Source: CAYJFD01 sp964369605 (GTDB lineage: Bacteria; Bacteroidota; Bacteroidia; Bacteroidales; UBA932). Taken from it: 64,000 nucleotides of DNA. The notes beneath the pieces were generated by a model, which was not told where the DNA came from, ran no database searches, and saw only the letters and a list, made by a program, of their open reading frames with translations. Shown piece by piece: positions 28,000 to 37,392 of the stretch. The position numbers were made by a program, and so were the translations under genes. Position 1 is the first letter of the stretch, and the number at the start of each line of letters is the position of its first letter. The stretch spans positions 1-64,000 of the forward strand of contig CAYJFD010000002.1 in the NCBI GenBank assembly GCA_964369605.1. Direction: 5' to 3'.

Positions 28000-28851
28000 A
28001 TGAAGGATAAAATATTTAGGTCACTATTATTCATTGCCTCTGCACTAGTCGTTTTAGTGTGCGGGGCAATGATTTATTCGCTCTTTGGTGGAGCGATGGT
28101 GGCATTCGAAGAGAAGGGGGTATTTAATTTCATATTCTCCTCAGATTGGGATCCGCATCCAGATAGAGAAAGCTACGGGGCGCTTCCATTCATAGTTGGT
28201 ACAGTGATGACCTCTCTTCTAGCACTTATCATAGCTATTCCTTTTTCTTTCCCAGTGGCTCTTTTTAACGGAGAGTACTTTAAGAATAAAAGAATATCTA
28301 GTATATTAAGTTCTATGATTGACCTCTTAGCCGGTATTCCGTCTATCGTTTACGGACTTTGGGGATTTTACACGCTTAGACCTATTATGGTAGAAATGGG
28401 CGTAAGTTCTGGTGGTTTTGGTGTATTACTTTCATCCATCGTACTAGCGATAATGATTATCCCTTACGCTAGTTCCTTAAGTACTGAGTTTATTTCTATG
28501 GTACCAAACGATATGAAAGAAGCAGCCTATAGTCTTGGTTCTACTAGGCTAGGTGTTGTTAGAAGAGTTATACTTCCTATCTCAGGTTCTGGAGTATTTG
28601 CTTCATATATATTAGCCCTAGGTCGTGCACTTGGAGAAACGATGGCAGTTACGATGTTAATTGGTAACACTAACAATGTTCCTAACTCTATCACATCTAC
28701 AGGAAATACTATGGCATCGATTATAGCAAATCAATTCGGCGAAGCGGATGGACTAAAGATCAGTTCTTTGATAGCTATCGGATTACTTTTATTTGCCATC
28801 ACAGCTATAATTAACTTTATCGGTAAACTTATAATGAAAAGATTTAGCTAA
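28000..28851 (+). CDS. pstC: Phosphate ABC transporter permease PstC
   Basis: A 283-residue inner-membrane permease with six predicted helices. The coupling motif in the cytoplasmic loop is EAAYSLGSTRLGVVRRV (about residues 173-190), as in binding-protein-dependent permeases. It forms the channel with PstA. The gene begins 20 bases after pstS, and its TAA stop overlaps the pstA start by one base (TAATG), so translation is coupled. The protein is slightly shorter than the E. coli form (about 320), mainly at the N-terminus. Confidence 0.94.
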   Translation: MKDKIFRSLLFIASALVVLVCGAMIYSLFGGAMVAFEEKGVFNFIFSSDWDPHPDRESYGALPFIVGTVMTSLLALIIAIPFSFPVALFNGEYFKNKRISSILSSMIDLLAGIPSIVYGLWGFYTLRPIMVEMGVSSGGFGVLLSSIVLAIMIIPYASSLSTEFISMVPNDMKEAAYSLGSTRLGVVRRVILPISGSGVFASYILALGRALGETMAVTMLIGNTNNVPNSITSTGNTMASIIANQFGEADGLKISSLIAIGLLLFAITAIINFIGKLIMKRFS

Positions 28852-29714
28852 TGAAAAGTCAGAGTATACGTATATTTAAAGATAAATTGTTTTTTGTTAT
28901 CGTTTGTGCACTTTCGTCACTTACTGCGATTCCTCTAATAGCCATCCTATGGGAAGTACTAAAAAGAGGTTACAAACAAATAAACTTTAGCTTTTTTACA
29001 GAAAAAGCACCATCTACATTAGATGCTATGCTTGCAATAGGTTCTGGAGAAGTCATCCCTGGAGGTATCGCTAACGGTATAATCGGTACACTGCTAATGG
29101 TGTTGGTTGCCGCTATTATAGCCATCCCAGTAGGTATTATGATAGGTATTTTCCTTGCTGAAAAGCCAAATAGCAAATACGCAGATACAGTTAGATTTAT
29201 TACAGATCTAATCCAAGGTACTCCATCGATCGTTATCGGTATTATCGCCTACGCTTGGGTTGTAAAACCCCTGGGAAGCTACTCAGCGATAGCTGGTAGT
29301 GTCGCCCTAGCGATTATGATGCTTCCACTAATTGTGCGCTCTACCGAGGAGAGTCTTAAGATGCTACCGACCTCACTAAAAGAAGCAGGCCTTGCGCTAG
29401 GCTCGTCTTATACGAGTGTAATTATTAGGATATTGCTGCCTGCAGCATTTGGTGGTCTATTTACTGGCATCCTACTGTCTATTTCAAGGGTTACAGGTGA
29501 AACTGCGCCTCTTATGTTAACTGCACTAGGTAGTGCTGCTATTAGCTTTGATCTTACTAGCCCTAGCAGTGCTGTCCCACTTCTTATTTGGGAGTTCTAT
29601 AATGACCCTAACCTATTAGATATGGTTTGGAGTTGTTCATTATTCTTAATGATATTGATTTTAGTACTTAATATTACTGCAAAACAAATTGCAAAAAAAT
29701 GGAAAATACAATAA
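28851..29714 (+). CDS. pstA: Phosphate ABC transporter permease PstA
   Basis: A 287-residue membrane protein with six helices and the family segments [19 protein letters not shown] (about 100-118), [13 protein letters not shown] (about 118-130) and the coupling loop [17 protein letters not shown] (about 181-197). It partners PstC in phosphate uptake. It begins on the last base of pstC, and its 3' end overlaps pstB by 16 bases, consistent with tightly coupled synthesis of one transporter. Confidence 0.94.
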   Translation: MKSQSIRIFKDKLFFVIVCALSSLTAIPLIAILWEVLKRGYKQINFSFFTEKAPSTLDAMLAIGSGEVIPGGIANGIIGTLLMVLVAAIIAIPVGIMIGIFLAEKPNSKYADTVRFITDLIQGTPSIVIGIIAYAWVVKPLGSYSAIAGSVALAIMMLPLIVRSTEESLKMLPTSLKEAGLALGSSYTSVIIRILLPAAFGGLFTGILLSISRVTGETAPLMLTALGSAAISFDLTSPSSAVPLLIWEFYNDPNLLDMVWSCSLFLMILILVLNITAKQIAKKWKIQ

Positions 29715-30457
29715 TTAGGCTGAAAGATCTTTCTGTCAGCTATACAAAAGATAAATACGCTGTTTCAAAGGTAACGGCAGATATAAATAAAAATGCTATT
29801 ACTGCTATCATGGGGCCTTCTGGATGCGGTAAAAGTACTATGCTACGTGCTATAAACAGAATGCACGAGCTATATGACATCAACGTAGAGGGAGAAATTC
29901 TTCTAAATGGTCAGGACATCCTTAAAATGAATCCTATGGAGGTGCGCCGCAAAGCTGGTATGGTTTTCCAAAGACCTAACCCCTTCCCTACTATGAGCAT
30001 TTTTGACAACGTTCTAGCGGGTTATAAACTAAACGGAATCAAATTATCAAAGCAAGAAAAAAATGAGTTGGTTGAGACTTCGCTTCGCAATGTCGCACTT
30101 TGGGACGAGGTAAAGGATACACTCTTCAAGCGCGGTTCTTTCCTTTCTGGGGGCCAACAGCAGCGCCTTTGCATCGCACGTGCTATCGCCCTTAAACCAG
30201 ACGTACTTCTTATGGACGAACCAACATCTGCACTAGACCCTATTGCGACTAATCGCATCGAGGACTTATTATTAGAATTAAAGAAGGAGCTTCCTATTAT
30301 CATCGTAACTCACAATATGAGTCAGGCAGCTAGGATCTCTGATAAGTCTATGTTTATGTACCTTGGGGAATTAATCGAATACGGAGATACAAATCAAATG
30401 TTTACTAACCCTGTAAACAAAAAGACAGAAGAATATCTTACTGGTCATTTTGGTTAG
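29699..30457 (+). CDS. pstB: Phosphate ABC transporter ATP-binding protein PstB
   Basis: A 252-residue ABC ATPase. Walker A is GPSGCGKST (about residues 38-46), the Q-loop [16 protein letters not shown] (about 85-100) is the PstB-specific form, the signature is LSGGQQQRL (about 148-156) and Walker [13 protein letters not shown] (about 167-178). It energises PstC/PstA. Its start lies 16 bases inside pstA. A 42-base gap follows before phoU. Confidence 0.96.
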   Translation: MENTIIRLKDLSVSYTKDKYAVSKVTADINKNAITAIMGPSGCGKSTMLRAINRMHELYDINVEGEILLNGQDILKMNPMEVRRKAGMVFQRPNPFPTMSIFDNVLAGYKLNGIKLSKQEKNELVETSLRNVALWDEVKDTLFKRGSFLSGGQQQRLCIARAIALKPDVLLMDEPTSALDPIATNRIEDLLLELKKELPIIIVTHNMSQAARISDKSMFMYLGELIEYGDTNQMFTNPVNKKTEEYLTGHFG

Positions 30458-30499
30458 TAGATAATTTTAATTACTTTTAAACAAATTTTAGAAAAAAAC

Positions 30500-31171
30500 A
30501 TGGGAACAAAAGATATACTTTTTGAAAAATTAGACAAACATTTCAAACTGATAGCTAATATAGCGATGACTCAGTTCAAACTTTGTAAAGAAATGCTTCA
30601 AGGGGCTGATCATACTGAGGAAATCGATAAGAATGAAAATATTATCGACAGCATAGAAATGAAACTTAGAAGCGAAATGATTAGCACTATCGTTCTTCAC
30701 TCACCAAGAGCAAGTGAACTTAGAAAGGTTATTGCCTACTTTGATATGACTTGCTATATCGAGCGTATTGGAGACCACTTACTAAATATTTCCGAGCAGC
30801 TTATCAAGACAAACTTGAATGGGGAGATCTTTTCAAAGTGTAAAGCGGAAGTAGAAGACCTTCTTAATATAGTAGAAAGAATGACACAGAACGCTATCTA
30901 CTCTTTCGCTTGTGAAGATTTAGGTCTTGCAGAAAAAACGATTCTTCAAGATGATAAAGCAGATGCACTAAATGAAAAGATCATTAAAATCCTTACTCTT
31001 ATCGGAGAAGATTCACCACTGAATAAAGATGAGATGGGAGATATTATGAGACTTGGTGCTCTAGCAGCAAACCTAGAAAGAATAGGTGACAATGCTACGA
31101 ATATCGCAGAGTCAGCAATATACCTAACAAATGGTCAAGATATTAAGCACAAGTTCCAAATAGAAAATTAA
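30500..31171 (+). CDS. phoU: Phosphate signalling protein PhoU
   Basis: A 223-residue all-helical protein with two PhoU repeats. Each carries an acidic metal-binding signature: MTCYIERIGDHLLNISEQ (about 92-109) and LAANLERIGDNATNIAES (about 190-207). PhoU links the state of the Pst transporter to the PhoR-type kinase and keeps the regulon off when phosphate is plentiful. It is placed between pstB and the two-component genes, five bases before the response regulator, which suits that role. Confidence 0.94.
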   Translation: MGTKDILFEKLDKHFKLIANIAMTQFKLCKEMLQGADHTEEIDKNENIIDSIEMKLRSEMISTIVLHSPRASELRKVIAYFDMTCYIERIGDHLLNISEQLIKTNLNGEIFSKCKAEVEDLLNIVERMTQNAIYSFACEDLGLAEKTILQDDKADALNEKIIKILTLIGEDSPLNKDEMGDIMRLGALAANLERIGDNATNIAESAIYLTNGQDIKHKFQIEN

Positions 31172-31176
31172 TACTA

Positions 31177-31905
31177 ATGGAAAATAAACGTATTCTTGTA
31201 GTAGACGATGAAGCAGATTTAAGAGAAATTCTTGAATTTAACCTAGAGAGTGAGGGCTATGATGTCCTCACTGCATCTAGCGGAGAAGAAGCTATCGAAA
31301 TATTAAGCAGTCCAGAAAACAAAGTGGATCTTATCCTTCTTGACATAATGATGGGAGGAATATCAGGTCTAAAGACTGCAAGTAAGATTCAAAAAGACTT
31401 GCTATTAAATATTCCTATTATCTTCCTGACTGCAAAGATTACTGAAAACGATTTATTAACAGGATTTAGTATAGGAGCTGATGATTACATTACTAAGCCT
31501 TTCTCCTTAAAAGAAGTATTAGCTAGAATAAAAGCTGTTATAAGACGACACGAAGCTAGTTCTAGTGTGGCGACTGAAAGCGAGCAAGGAAGCAGTAATG
31601 AAAAAGAAGAAGGAGTTACAAATATCACACTAGATAACCTTTACATAGACTTAAATAATAAAGAAGTTAGAATAGATGGCGAGCTTATATCTTTAACAAA
31701 AAAAGAATATGAAATACTACTAGTTCTTACGTCATCTTTAGGCAGAACTTTCGATAGAGAGGAAATTCTTGACAGAGTATGGGAAAACCAAGTATATGTA
31801 CTAGAGCGCACAGTGGACGTACATATCGCAAGACTTAGAAAGAAACTTGGGTCAGTAGGTTCAAGGATCGTTAACCGCTCAGGCTACGGATACATTTTTA
31901 AATAA
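31177..31905 (+). CDS. phoB: Phosphate response regulator (PhoB-like, OmpR family)
   Basis: A 242-residue response regulator. The receiver domain has acidic residues D10-D11, phosphorylation site D56 (LILLDIMMGG) and the lysine of YITKPFS (about 109). A serine/glutamate-rich linker (about 127-147) leads to an OmpR-type winged helix (LTKKEYEILLVL, then ERTVDVHIARLRKKLG recognition helix and SGYGYIFK end). Its place in the pst cluster identifies it as the PhoB equivalent, and it should bind the 11-bp repeats upstream of pstS; both points are inference from context. Confidence 0.9.
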   Translation: MENKRILVVDDEADLREILEFNLESEGYDVLTASSGEEAIEILSSPENKVDLILLDIMMGGISGLKTASKIQKDLLLNIPIIFLTAKITENDLLTGFSIGADDYITKPFSLKEVLARIKAVIRRHEASSSVATESEQGSSNEKEEGVTNITLDNLYIDLNNKEVRIDGELISLTKKEYEILLVLTSSLGRTFDREEILDRVWENQVYVLERTVDVHIARLRKKLGSVGSRIVNRSGYGYIFK

Positions 31906-31960
31906 ACATTTAGATCACAGGCATAACTTAGCATCTTAATTACAGCTAAACTCAGCAGAT

Positions 31961-33667
31961 ATGACTTACAAAAGGAGACTTATATATAATTTTCTAGCGA
32001 TATTTTCATTCTTCGCGATAATGGCCATCTTGATTCAATACAATCAAGAAAGAAGTTTTAAAATAAAATCACTAGAACAGAATTTATCCGCGTATAATAC
32101 TGTAATTTACAAATACTTAAACTCTCCCGACCACTCATTTAAAGATCTACCAGGCATTCTACCAGAGTCACTTAGGGTAACTATTATCTCAGATAATGGG
32201 GAGGTAGTCTACGACAATAACAAAGAAGGCATTGTCCCTAGCGAGAATCATCTTGATAGACCTGAGGTACGTAGTGCTAAATTATATGGAGAAGGTAGTT
32301 CCTCTAGACGCTCTGAGACGACCCAGCAAGAATATATTTACCAAGCAAGTTATGACGGTAAATTCTACATTAGAGTAGCTCAGCCTTACGATGTAGATGT
32401 AAAAAATTTACTAAAAGTAGACAACCTATACATTTACTTCATCCTAGCTATTTTCATCGTATCTACCCTATTCCTTATTCTTATTTCAAATAAAATGGGG
32501 CGCTCTATATCTGCCCTCAGAGACTTCGCTCTATCTCTTTCTGATGATAGTTTAGAAAAATCAATAAGCTTTCCTGATGGAGAACTAGGAGATATCGGAG
32601 CTAAACTAGTAGAGAATTATAAGTCTTTAAAGGAAAGCGAGAACGAACTAAGAAAAGAAAAGGACAAACTCATACTTCACTTTACACATTCAACTGTAGG
32701 TATTGCGTTTTTCTCACCAGCTAGAGAGGTAATATACCATAATGCACTATTTATTTCTCATATTAACGCTATAGCTGATAACTACACTCTTAATATAGAA
32801 GATGTCTTCACTATTAAGGAATTTTCTGATACTCTATCTGACTCAAATATTAGCCAAAAGGGAACATACGAAGAGACTATAAATAAGAATGGTCAATGTT
32901 TTAGTCTTCGCCTGATTATCTTTGAAGACCACAGTATAGAGGTAATATTAAACAATATTACAAAGCAGGAAAAAACTCGTATTCTAAAACAGCAAATGAG
33001 TAGTAACATCGCTCACGAACTACGTACTCCTGTTAGCAGTGTTAGCGCTTACCTTGAGACATTGATTAACCAGAAGAATATGCCAGAGGCAAAACGCGAG
33101 CAGTTTATTGAGCGTAGCTATAATCAGATACAAAGACTTTCCGGCTTAATACACGATATATCACTAATCAGCCACATCGAAGCTGATGGAAGGAAAATCG
33201 AAAAGAGTCATACGAATATAAATGATATAGTTACAGAAGTAATACAGGATCTAGAAAATAAAACTAATACTCTAAACGCCTCTATAATAAATGATATCAA
33301 AGAGAATATATGTATAGACGGAAATGCAAATTTACTATATGCTATATTTAGGAATCTTATAGAGAACTCCGAAAATCACGTAGGCAAAGGAGTCATTATC
33401 AAAGCATCTATGTTTATGGAGGATAAAACACACTTCTATTTCTCTATCTCTGATAATGGGCCTGGTGTTAAAGCAGAATTACTTCCTAAGATCTTTGACA
33501 GATTTTATCGTATAGACGAGGGACGTACACGCACAAACGGAGGATCAGGACTTGGCCTATCAATAGTAAAAAATGCCGTACTATTCCATAACGGTATTAT
33601 ATCGGCAAAACAGGCCATAGGTGGCGGACTAGAAATAATCTTTTCTCTTGCTAAGAGTGATATATAA
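31961..33667 (+). CDS. phoR: Phosphate sensor histidine kinase (PhoR-like)
   Basis: A 568-residue membrane kinase. Segments: helix 1 (about 10-26), a periplasmic region of about 125 residues, helix 2 (NLYIYFILAIFIVSTLFLIL, about 153-172), a HAMP-like linker, a PAS-like domain (about 235-330), the H-box SSNIAHELRTPVSS with the histidine near 352, then the ATPase boxes NLIENSENH, SDNGPGVK and GGSGLGLSIV. It should phosphorylate the response regulator encoded just upstream. The sizeable periplasmic domain is larger than in E. coli PhoR and resembles Gram-positive/Bacteroidota forms. A 55-base gap separates it from the regulator gene. Confidence 0.9.
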   Translation: MTYKRRLIYNFLAIFSFFAIMAILIQYNQERSFKIKSLEQNLSAYNTVIYKYLNSPDHSFKDLPGILPESLRVTIISDNGEVVYDNNKEGIVPSENHLDRPEVRSAKLYGEGSSSRRSETTQQEYIYQASYDGKFYIRVAQPYDVDVKNLLKVDNLYIYFILAIFIVSTLFLILISNKMGRSISALRDFALSLSDDSLEKSISFPDGELGDIGAKLVENYKSLKESENELRKEKDKLILHFTHSTVGIAFFSPAREVIYHNALFISHINAIADNYTLNIEDVFTIKEFSDTLSDSNISQKGTYEETINKNGQCFSLRLIIFEDHSIEVILNNITKQEKTRILKQQMSSNIAHELRTPVSSVSAYLETLINQKNMPEAKREQFIERSYNQIQRLSGLIHDISLISHIEADGRKIEKSHTNINDIVTEVIQDLENKTNTLNASIINDIKENICIDGNANLLYAIFRNLIENSENHVGKGVIIKASMFMEDKTHFYFSISDNGPGVKAELLPKIFDRFYRIDEGRTRTNGGSGLGLSIVKNAVLFHNGIISAKQAIGGGLEIIFSLAKSDI

Positions 33668-33686
33668 AGGCCCTCTTATATTAAGC

Positions 33687-33772
33687 TGATTTTAAAGGAC
33701 TTACAAAAAGAGTGTCCAGAAATGAGGGTAGTCTTTTTGGAAACTACTAAAATACAAGACTTTACAGGGTGG
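33687..33772. repeat. Interspersed hairpin repeat, copy 1 (bidirectional terminator)
   Basis: Aligns without gaps over 86 bases with 61565-61650; about 70% of positions agree by eye. The core hairpin pairs CAAAAAGA (33704-33711) with TCTTTTTG (33732-33739). It lies between the convergent ends of phoR and rnz and runs over the rnz stop codon. A terminator role in both directions is likely. Confidence 0.6.
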
Positions 33773-34688
33773 CATTGATTAGCCACCTTTTTCCTTCCTC
33801 TGCTAGATAGGTTTCGGGGAAAATAGGTCTACATTCATCTAAGAATGCTTCAAGTTTAGGATAACGAGAAGAAAAATGTCCTATAACTAACTTTCCAACT
33901 TTTGCTTGAGATGCTATTTGAGCACTCTGCACGCTGGTTGAGTGCTTTGTTTCTGCTGCTCTTTCAGACATATCATTTAAGAAAGTTGCTTCGTGATATA
34001 ATAGGTCTATAGAGTGTAGCCAGTCCTTAAGGTCTTCACAGTACGCTGTATCTGTGCAGTAAGCGAAGCTACGAGGTTTATAAGGTAAATAAGTAAGGTA
34101 TTGAGAATCTACCACTTCTCCATTTCTTACGATGCTAGGATTATCACTGTTCTTTAGTGCATTTATTTCAGGAATAGTCAGATTATATTTTTCTATAGCT
34201 TCTTTGTACACGTTAAGTGGAGGCTGCTTCTCTTTAAAAAGATAACCATAGCATTCTACTCTATGCTTTAAAGGAAAGGCATAAACCTCTACTACCTTTG
34301 AATCTAGTATTAGTGTTGGCGAATTTGCCTCTACTACTATATGTTTGATTTGAATATTTATCTCCCGTCCAAAGTTATCCAGGTATGACTGTAAAATAGG
34401 TGCAAATCCAGCTGGTGCATATATATTTACACACTGTTTATCTGAATGTAAAGAAATAGAAGATAAAAGGCCATATAAGCCAAAAAGGTGATCTCCATGC
34501 AGATGAGTAATGAAGATATCCTTAATTTTATGAAGAGAGAAGTTATGCTTTTTAAGAAGCATTTGTGCAGCCTCTCCACAGTCTAATAAAAAGAAGCGCC
34601 CACGTACCTGTAGTACGTGAGCGCTTGGATACCTACTGACTGTAGGTGTCGCAGATGCTATTCCTAATGTAGTCAGTGAAAATTCCAT
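33762..34688 (-). CDS. rnz: Ribonuclease Z
   Basis: A 308-residue metallo-beta-lactamase-fold endonuclease that cuts the 3' trailer from tRNA precursors. The metal motif THLHGDH gives H62, H64, D66 and H67. Further ligands lie in LKHRVECYGY (about 143) and in the late HSTSVQSA and GHFSSRY segments (about 257-290). N-terminal LGIASATPT is typical of the short bacterial form. It lies 4 bases after rpsA on the same strand, a common Bacteroidota arrangement. Its stop codon falls within the interspersed repeat. Confidence 0.95.
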   Translation of the reverse strand: MEFSLTTLGIASATPTVSRYPSAHVLQVRGRFFLLDCGEAAQMLLKKHNFSLHKIKDIFITHLHGDHLFGLYGLLSSISLHSDKQCVNIYAPAGFAPILQSYLDNFGREINIQIKHIVVEANSPTLILDSKVVEVYAFPLKHRVECYGYLFKEKQPPLNVYKEAIEKYNLTIPEINALKNSDNPSIVRNGEVVDSQYLTYLPYKPRSFAYCTDTAYCEDLKDWLHSIDLLYHEATFLNDMSERAAETKHSTSVQSAQIASQAKVGKLVIGHFSSRYPKLEAFLDECRPIFPETYLAEEGKRWLINATL

Positions 34689-34692
34689 TTTC

Positions 34693-36534
34693 TTATTGGT
34701 TATTTTCTTCCATCTTAGATTTAAGATCTGCTAGTTGAGAGATGTCACCAAGAGTAGTCTTCTCTAAGTTAGCCTTTAATTTCTTAACTGCTTTTTGAGT
34801 GCTATCTGTCTCAGTTTTTTCTTCTTCTCTCTTGCTGTCAGACCAAGTCTTAGTGTGTGAAAGAACGATTTTCTTGTTTGATTTGTTGAACTCGATTACT
34901 TTGAAGTCTAGTTTCTCATCTGCGCTTGCAGTGCTTCCGTCCTCCTTTGCAAGATTCTTGATAGAAACAAAACCTTCGATTCCGTAAGGAAGAGCTACAA
35001 CTGCTCCTTTATCAACGAAGTTAACGATAGTACCTTCGTGAACTGAGCCTAAAGTAAATACAGTTTCGAATACTTCCCATGGATTCTCTTCTAACTGCTT
35101 GTGTCCTAAGCTAAGACGACGGTTTTCTTGATCTAATTCTAATACTACTACCTCTAGGTTATCTCCGTTTGAAACGAATTCTAGTGGGTGCTTAATCTTC
35201 TTAGTCCAAGAAAGGTCGCTGATGTGAACTAGTCCATCTACACCTTCTTCTAACTCTACGAATACTCCGAAGTTAGTGAAGTTACGTACGATAGCTGTGT
35301 GCTTAGAGTTAACTGGATATTTCTCCATGATCTTAGCCCATGGATCTTCCTTAAGCTGCTTGATACCTAAAGACATCTTTCTCTCTTCTCTATCTAGAGT
35401 AAGAACAACTGCCTCTACTTCATCACCAACTTTTAAGAAATCTTGTGCGCTACGTAGGTGTAGAGACCAAGACATCTCGCTTACGTGGATAAGACCTTCA
35501 ACTCCTGGCTGTACTTCGATAAATGCACCGTAGTCAGCAAGAACTACTACTTTACCTTTGATAGTATCACCTACCTGTACATTTGGATCTAAAGTATCCC
35601 ATGGATGAGCTGATAACTGCTTAAGACCTAAAGCGATACGCTTCTTATTATCATCAAAGTCAAGGATAACAACCTTGATTTTATCGTCTAATGTAACGAT
35701 TTCTTCTGGGTGGTTGATTCTTCCCCAAGATAGGTCAGTAATATGGATAAGACCATCTACGCCACCAAGGTCGATGAATACACCGTATGAAGTGATATTT
35801 TTAACGATACCCTCAAGAATTTGACCTTTCTCAAGTTTACCGATAATTTCTGATTTTTGAGCTTCGATTTCAGCCTCGATAAGAGCCTTGTGAGAAACTA
35901 CAACATTACGGAATTCGTTGTTGATCTTAACGATCTTGAAGTCCATAGTCTTGTTAACGTAAACATCGTAATCACGGATAGGCTTAACGTCGATTTGTGA
36001 ACCTGGTAAGAATGCCTCGATTCCAAATACATCAACGATCATACCACCCTTAGTACGACACTTAACATAACCTTTAACGATATGATCTCCTTCGAATGCC
36101 TCATTAACTTTATCCCAAGAACGAAGAGCACGAGCTTTTCTATGAGAAAGTACTAGTTGACCTTTTTTGTCTTCTGCATTTTCTACATATACTTCTACTT
36201 TATCACCAACTTGTAATTCAGGATTATATCTGAATTCGCTGATATTGATAATACCTTCACTCTTGTAACCTATATTTACAAGAACTTCTCTTTTGTCTAC
36301 TGATATTACTGTACCTTCAACAACGTCATTTTCGATAACTTTAGATAGAGTCTGATTATACTCTTCTTCTACCTTGGCTTTATCTGTTCCATAAGGAGCA
36401 TCATTTTCAAAGCTGTCCCAGTCGAAATCTTCAACTGCAACTGATGCGTTGCTTACTCTCTTAGAAGGAGCTGCTGCTACTTCTGGTTGGATGTTTTCTA
36501 CCTCATCCACGATTAGTTCTTTTTCTTGTGTCAT
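34693..36534 (-). CDS. rpsA: 30S ribosomal protein S1
   Basis: A 613-residue protein with six S1 (OB-fold) repeats. They begin near residues 72 (VVEGTVISVDKREVLVNIGY), 153 (IVKGYVKCRTKGG), 238 (LEGIVKNITSYGVFIDLGG), 323 (IKGKVVVLADYGAFIEV), 410 (HTAIVRNFTNFGVFVEL) and 497 (HEGTIVNFVDKGAVVAL). The acidic N-terminus docks on the ribosome; the repeats bind mRNA. It has a strong predicted promoter and a leader containing a stable hairpin. S1 is autoregulated through its leader in E. coli, so the same is possible here. The C-terminal tail is lysine-rich. Confidence 0.96.
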   Translation of the reverse strand: MTQEKELIVDEVENIQPEVAAAPSKRVSNASVAVEDFDWDSFENDAPYGTDKAKVEEEYNQTLSKVIENDVVEGTVISVDKREVLVNIGYKSEGIINISEFRYNPELQVGDKVEVYVENAEDKKGQLVLSHRKARALRSWDKVNEAFEGDHIVKGYVKCRTKGGMIVDVFGIEAFLPGSQIDVKPIRDYDVYVNKTMDFKIVKINNEFRNVVVSHKALIEAEIEAQKSEIIGKLEKGQILEGIVKNITSYGVFIDLGGVDGLIHITDLSWGRINHPEEIVTLDDKIKVVILDFDDNKKRIALGLKQLSAHPWDTLDPNVQVGDTIKGKVVVLADYGAFIEVQPGVEGLIHVSEMSWSLHLRSAQDFLKVGDEVEAVVLTLDREERKMSLGIKQLKEDPWAKIMEKYPVNSKHTAIVRNFTNFGVFVELEEGVDGLVHISDLSWTKKIKHPLEFVSNGDNLEVVVLELDQENRRLSLGHKQLEENPWEVFETVFTLGSVHEGTIVNFVDKGAVVALPYGIEGFVSIKNLAKEDGSTASADEKLDFKVIEFNKSNKKIVLSHTKTWSDSKREEEKTETDSTQKAVKKLKANLEKTTLGDISQLADLKSKMEENNQ

Positions 36535-36579
36535 TTTAATAATTTTTAAAACTCTAAGTTGTTAAACAATATTTATAAT

Positions 36580-36610
36580 CTCCATAAGGGTTCTCACCCT
36601 TATTTAGGAG
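36580..36610 (-). promoter_or_regulatory. rpsA leader hairpin with GAGA tetraloop
   Basis: In the rpsA transcript ATAAGGGT and ACCCTTAT (36603-36596 and 36591-36584) form an 8-pair stem closed by a GAGA loop. Outside it CTCC (36610-36607) can pair with GGAG (36583-36580). It lies between the predicted promoter and the start codon and has no U-run, so it looks like a regulatory leader, not a terminator. Confidence 0.5.
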
Positions 36611-36615
36611 GGCTG

Positions 36616-36647
36616 CAAAAATATATACTATTTCCTTGATTTCCAAA
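36616..36647 (-). promoter_or_regulatory. Predicted promoter of rpsA-rnz
   Basis: On the minus strand TTTG (36647-36644), 20 bases and TATTTTTG (36623-36616) match both elements of the Bacteroidota consensus. The site begins 5 bases after the stop of the upstream SDR gene. Confidence 0.65.
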
Positions 36648-36651
36648 TATT

Positions 36652-37392
36652 TTAAGGACAGATCTTTTTAAAAATTCCTTTTTCCCATAAGAAGATAGGA
36701 ATACGTCTCCATATAGAGACTAATATTCGGTATCTCCAATCTATTATCTTGATTCTCTTTCTCTTCAGAGAGGCTCTATATGCCATATCGGCTACTTTTT
36801 CAGGAGACATAAGCATAGGATACTTAAATGTAGAGCCTAAAAATGCTGTGGCTACAAAACCTGGTCTAATATCCGTAAATGTTATCGAGTATTTTTTCGC
36901 TGATGAGAGCTGAGATAAAGATTGAATGTAAGTATACTGTAAGGCTTTAGATGCAGAGTATGCTGGTGAGGGGCCTAAACCTTTCGTTCCAGCGATAGAG
37001 CTAATTACAGAGATATGACCACCGCCATTCTCCTTCATATAATTAAATATAGTATCTATCATAGATGTAAAACCTATAACATTTACCTTCATAATTTCAA
37101 GCTCGACTTCTACCTTTACATCCTTATTTTGATAACCTAGTCCTGAGGAGTGATAATAATGATCTATGCCCCCAAGTTGAGTGATTAAGTCATTCAAAGA
37201 TGCGATAGCTTCTTCTGAAGTAACATCTATCGTCTTATAAAAAACTCTTTCAGGTGCAATAGATTGCAATGTCTTTAATGGCTCTTCTCTCCTAGCTGCT
37301 AGCCCTACTGTCCATCCATCTGCAATATACCTTTCAGCTATCTGATAGCCTATCCCTGAGCTCGCGCCCATTATTATTACTCTCTTGCTCAT
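36652..37392 (-). CDS. Short-chain dehydrogenase/reductase (SDR)
   Basis: A 246-residue classical SDR oxidoreductase. The nucleotide-binding motif is GASSGIG (residues 9-15), LAARREE with its arginines favours NADP, and the catalytic set is the serine in VISSIAG (about 132) with YSASK (about 145-149). The C-terminus is basic and has a hydrophobic stretch, which might bring it to the membrane. The substrate cannot be predicted. It overlaps the upstream tryptophanase-family gene by one base, so the two are co-translated and may act in one pathway; that functional link is inferred. Confidence 0.88.
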   Translation of the reverse strand: MSKRVIIMGASSGIGYQIAERYIADGWTVGLAARREEPLKTLQSIAPERVFYKTIDVTSEEAIASLNDLITQLGGIDHYYHSSGLGYQNKDVKVEVELEIMKVNVIGFTSMIDTIFNYMKENGGGHISVISSIAGTKGLGPSPAYSASKALQYTYIQSLSQLSSAKKYSITFTDIRPGFVATAFLGSTFKYPMLMSPEKVADMAYRASLKRKRIKIIDWRYRILVSIWRRIPIFLWEKGIFKKICP

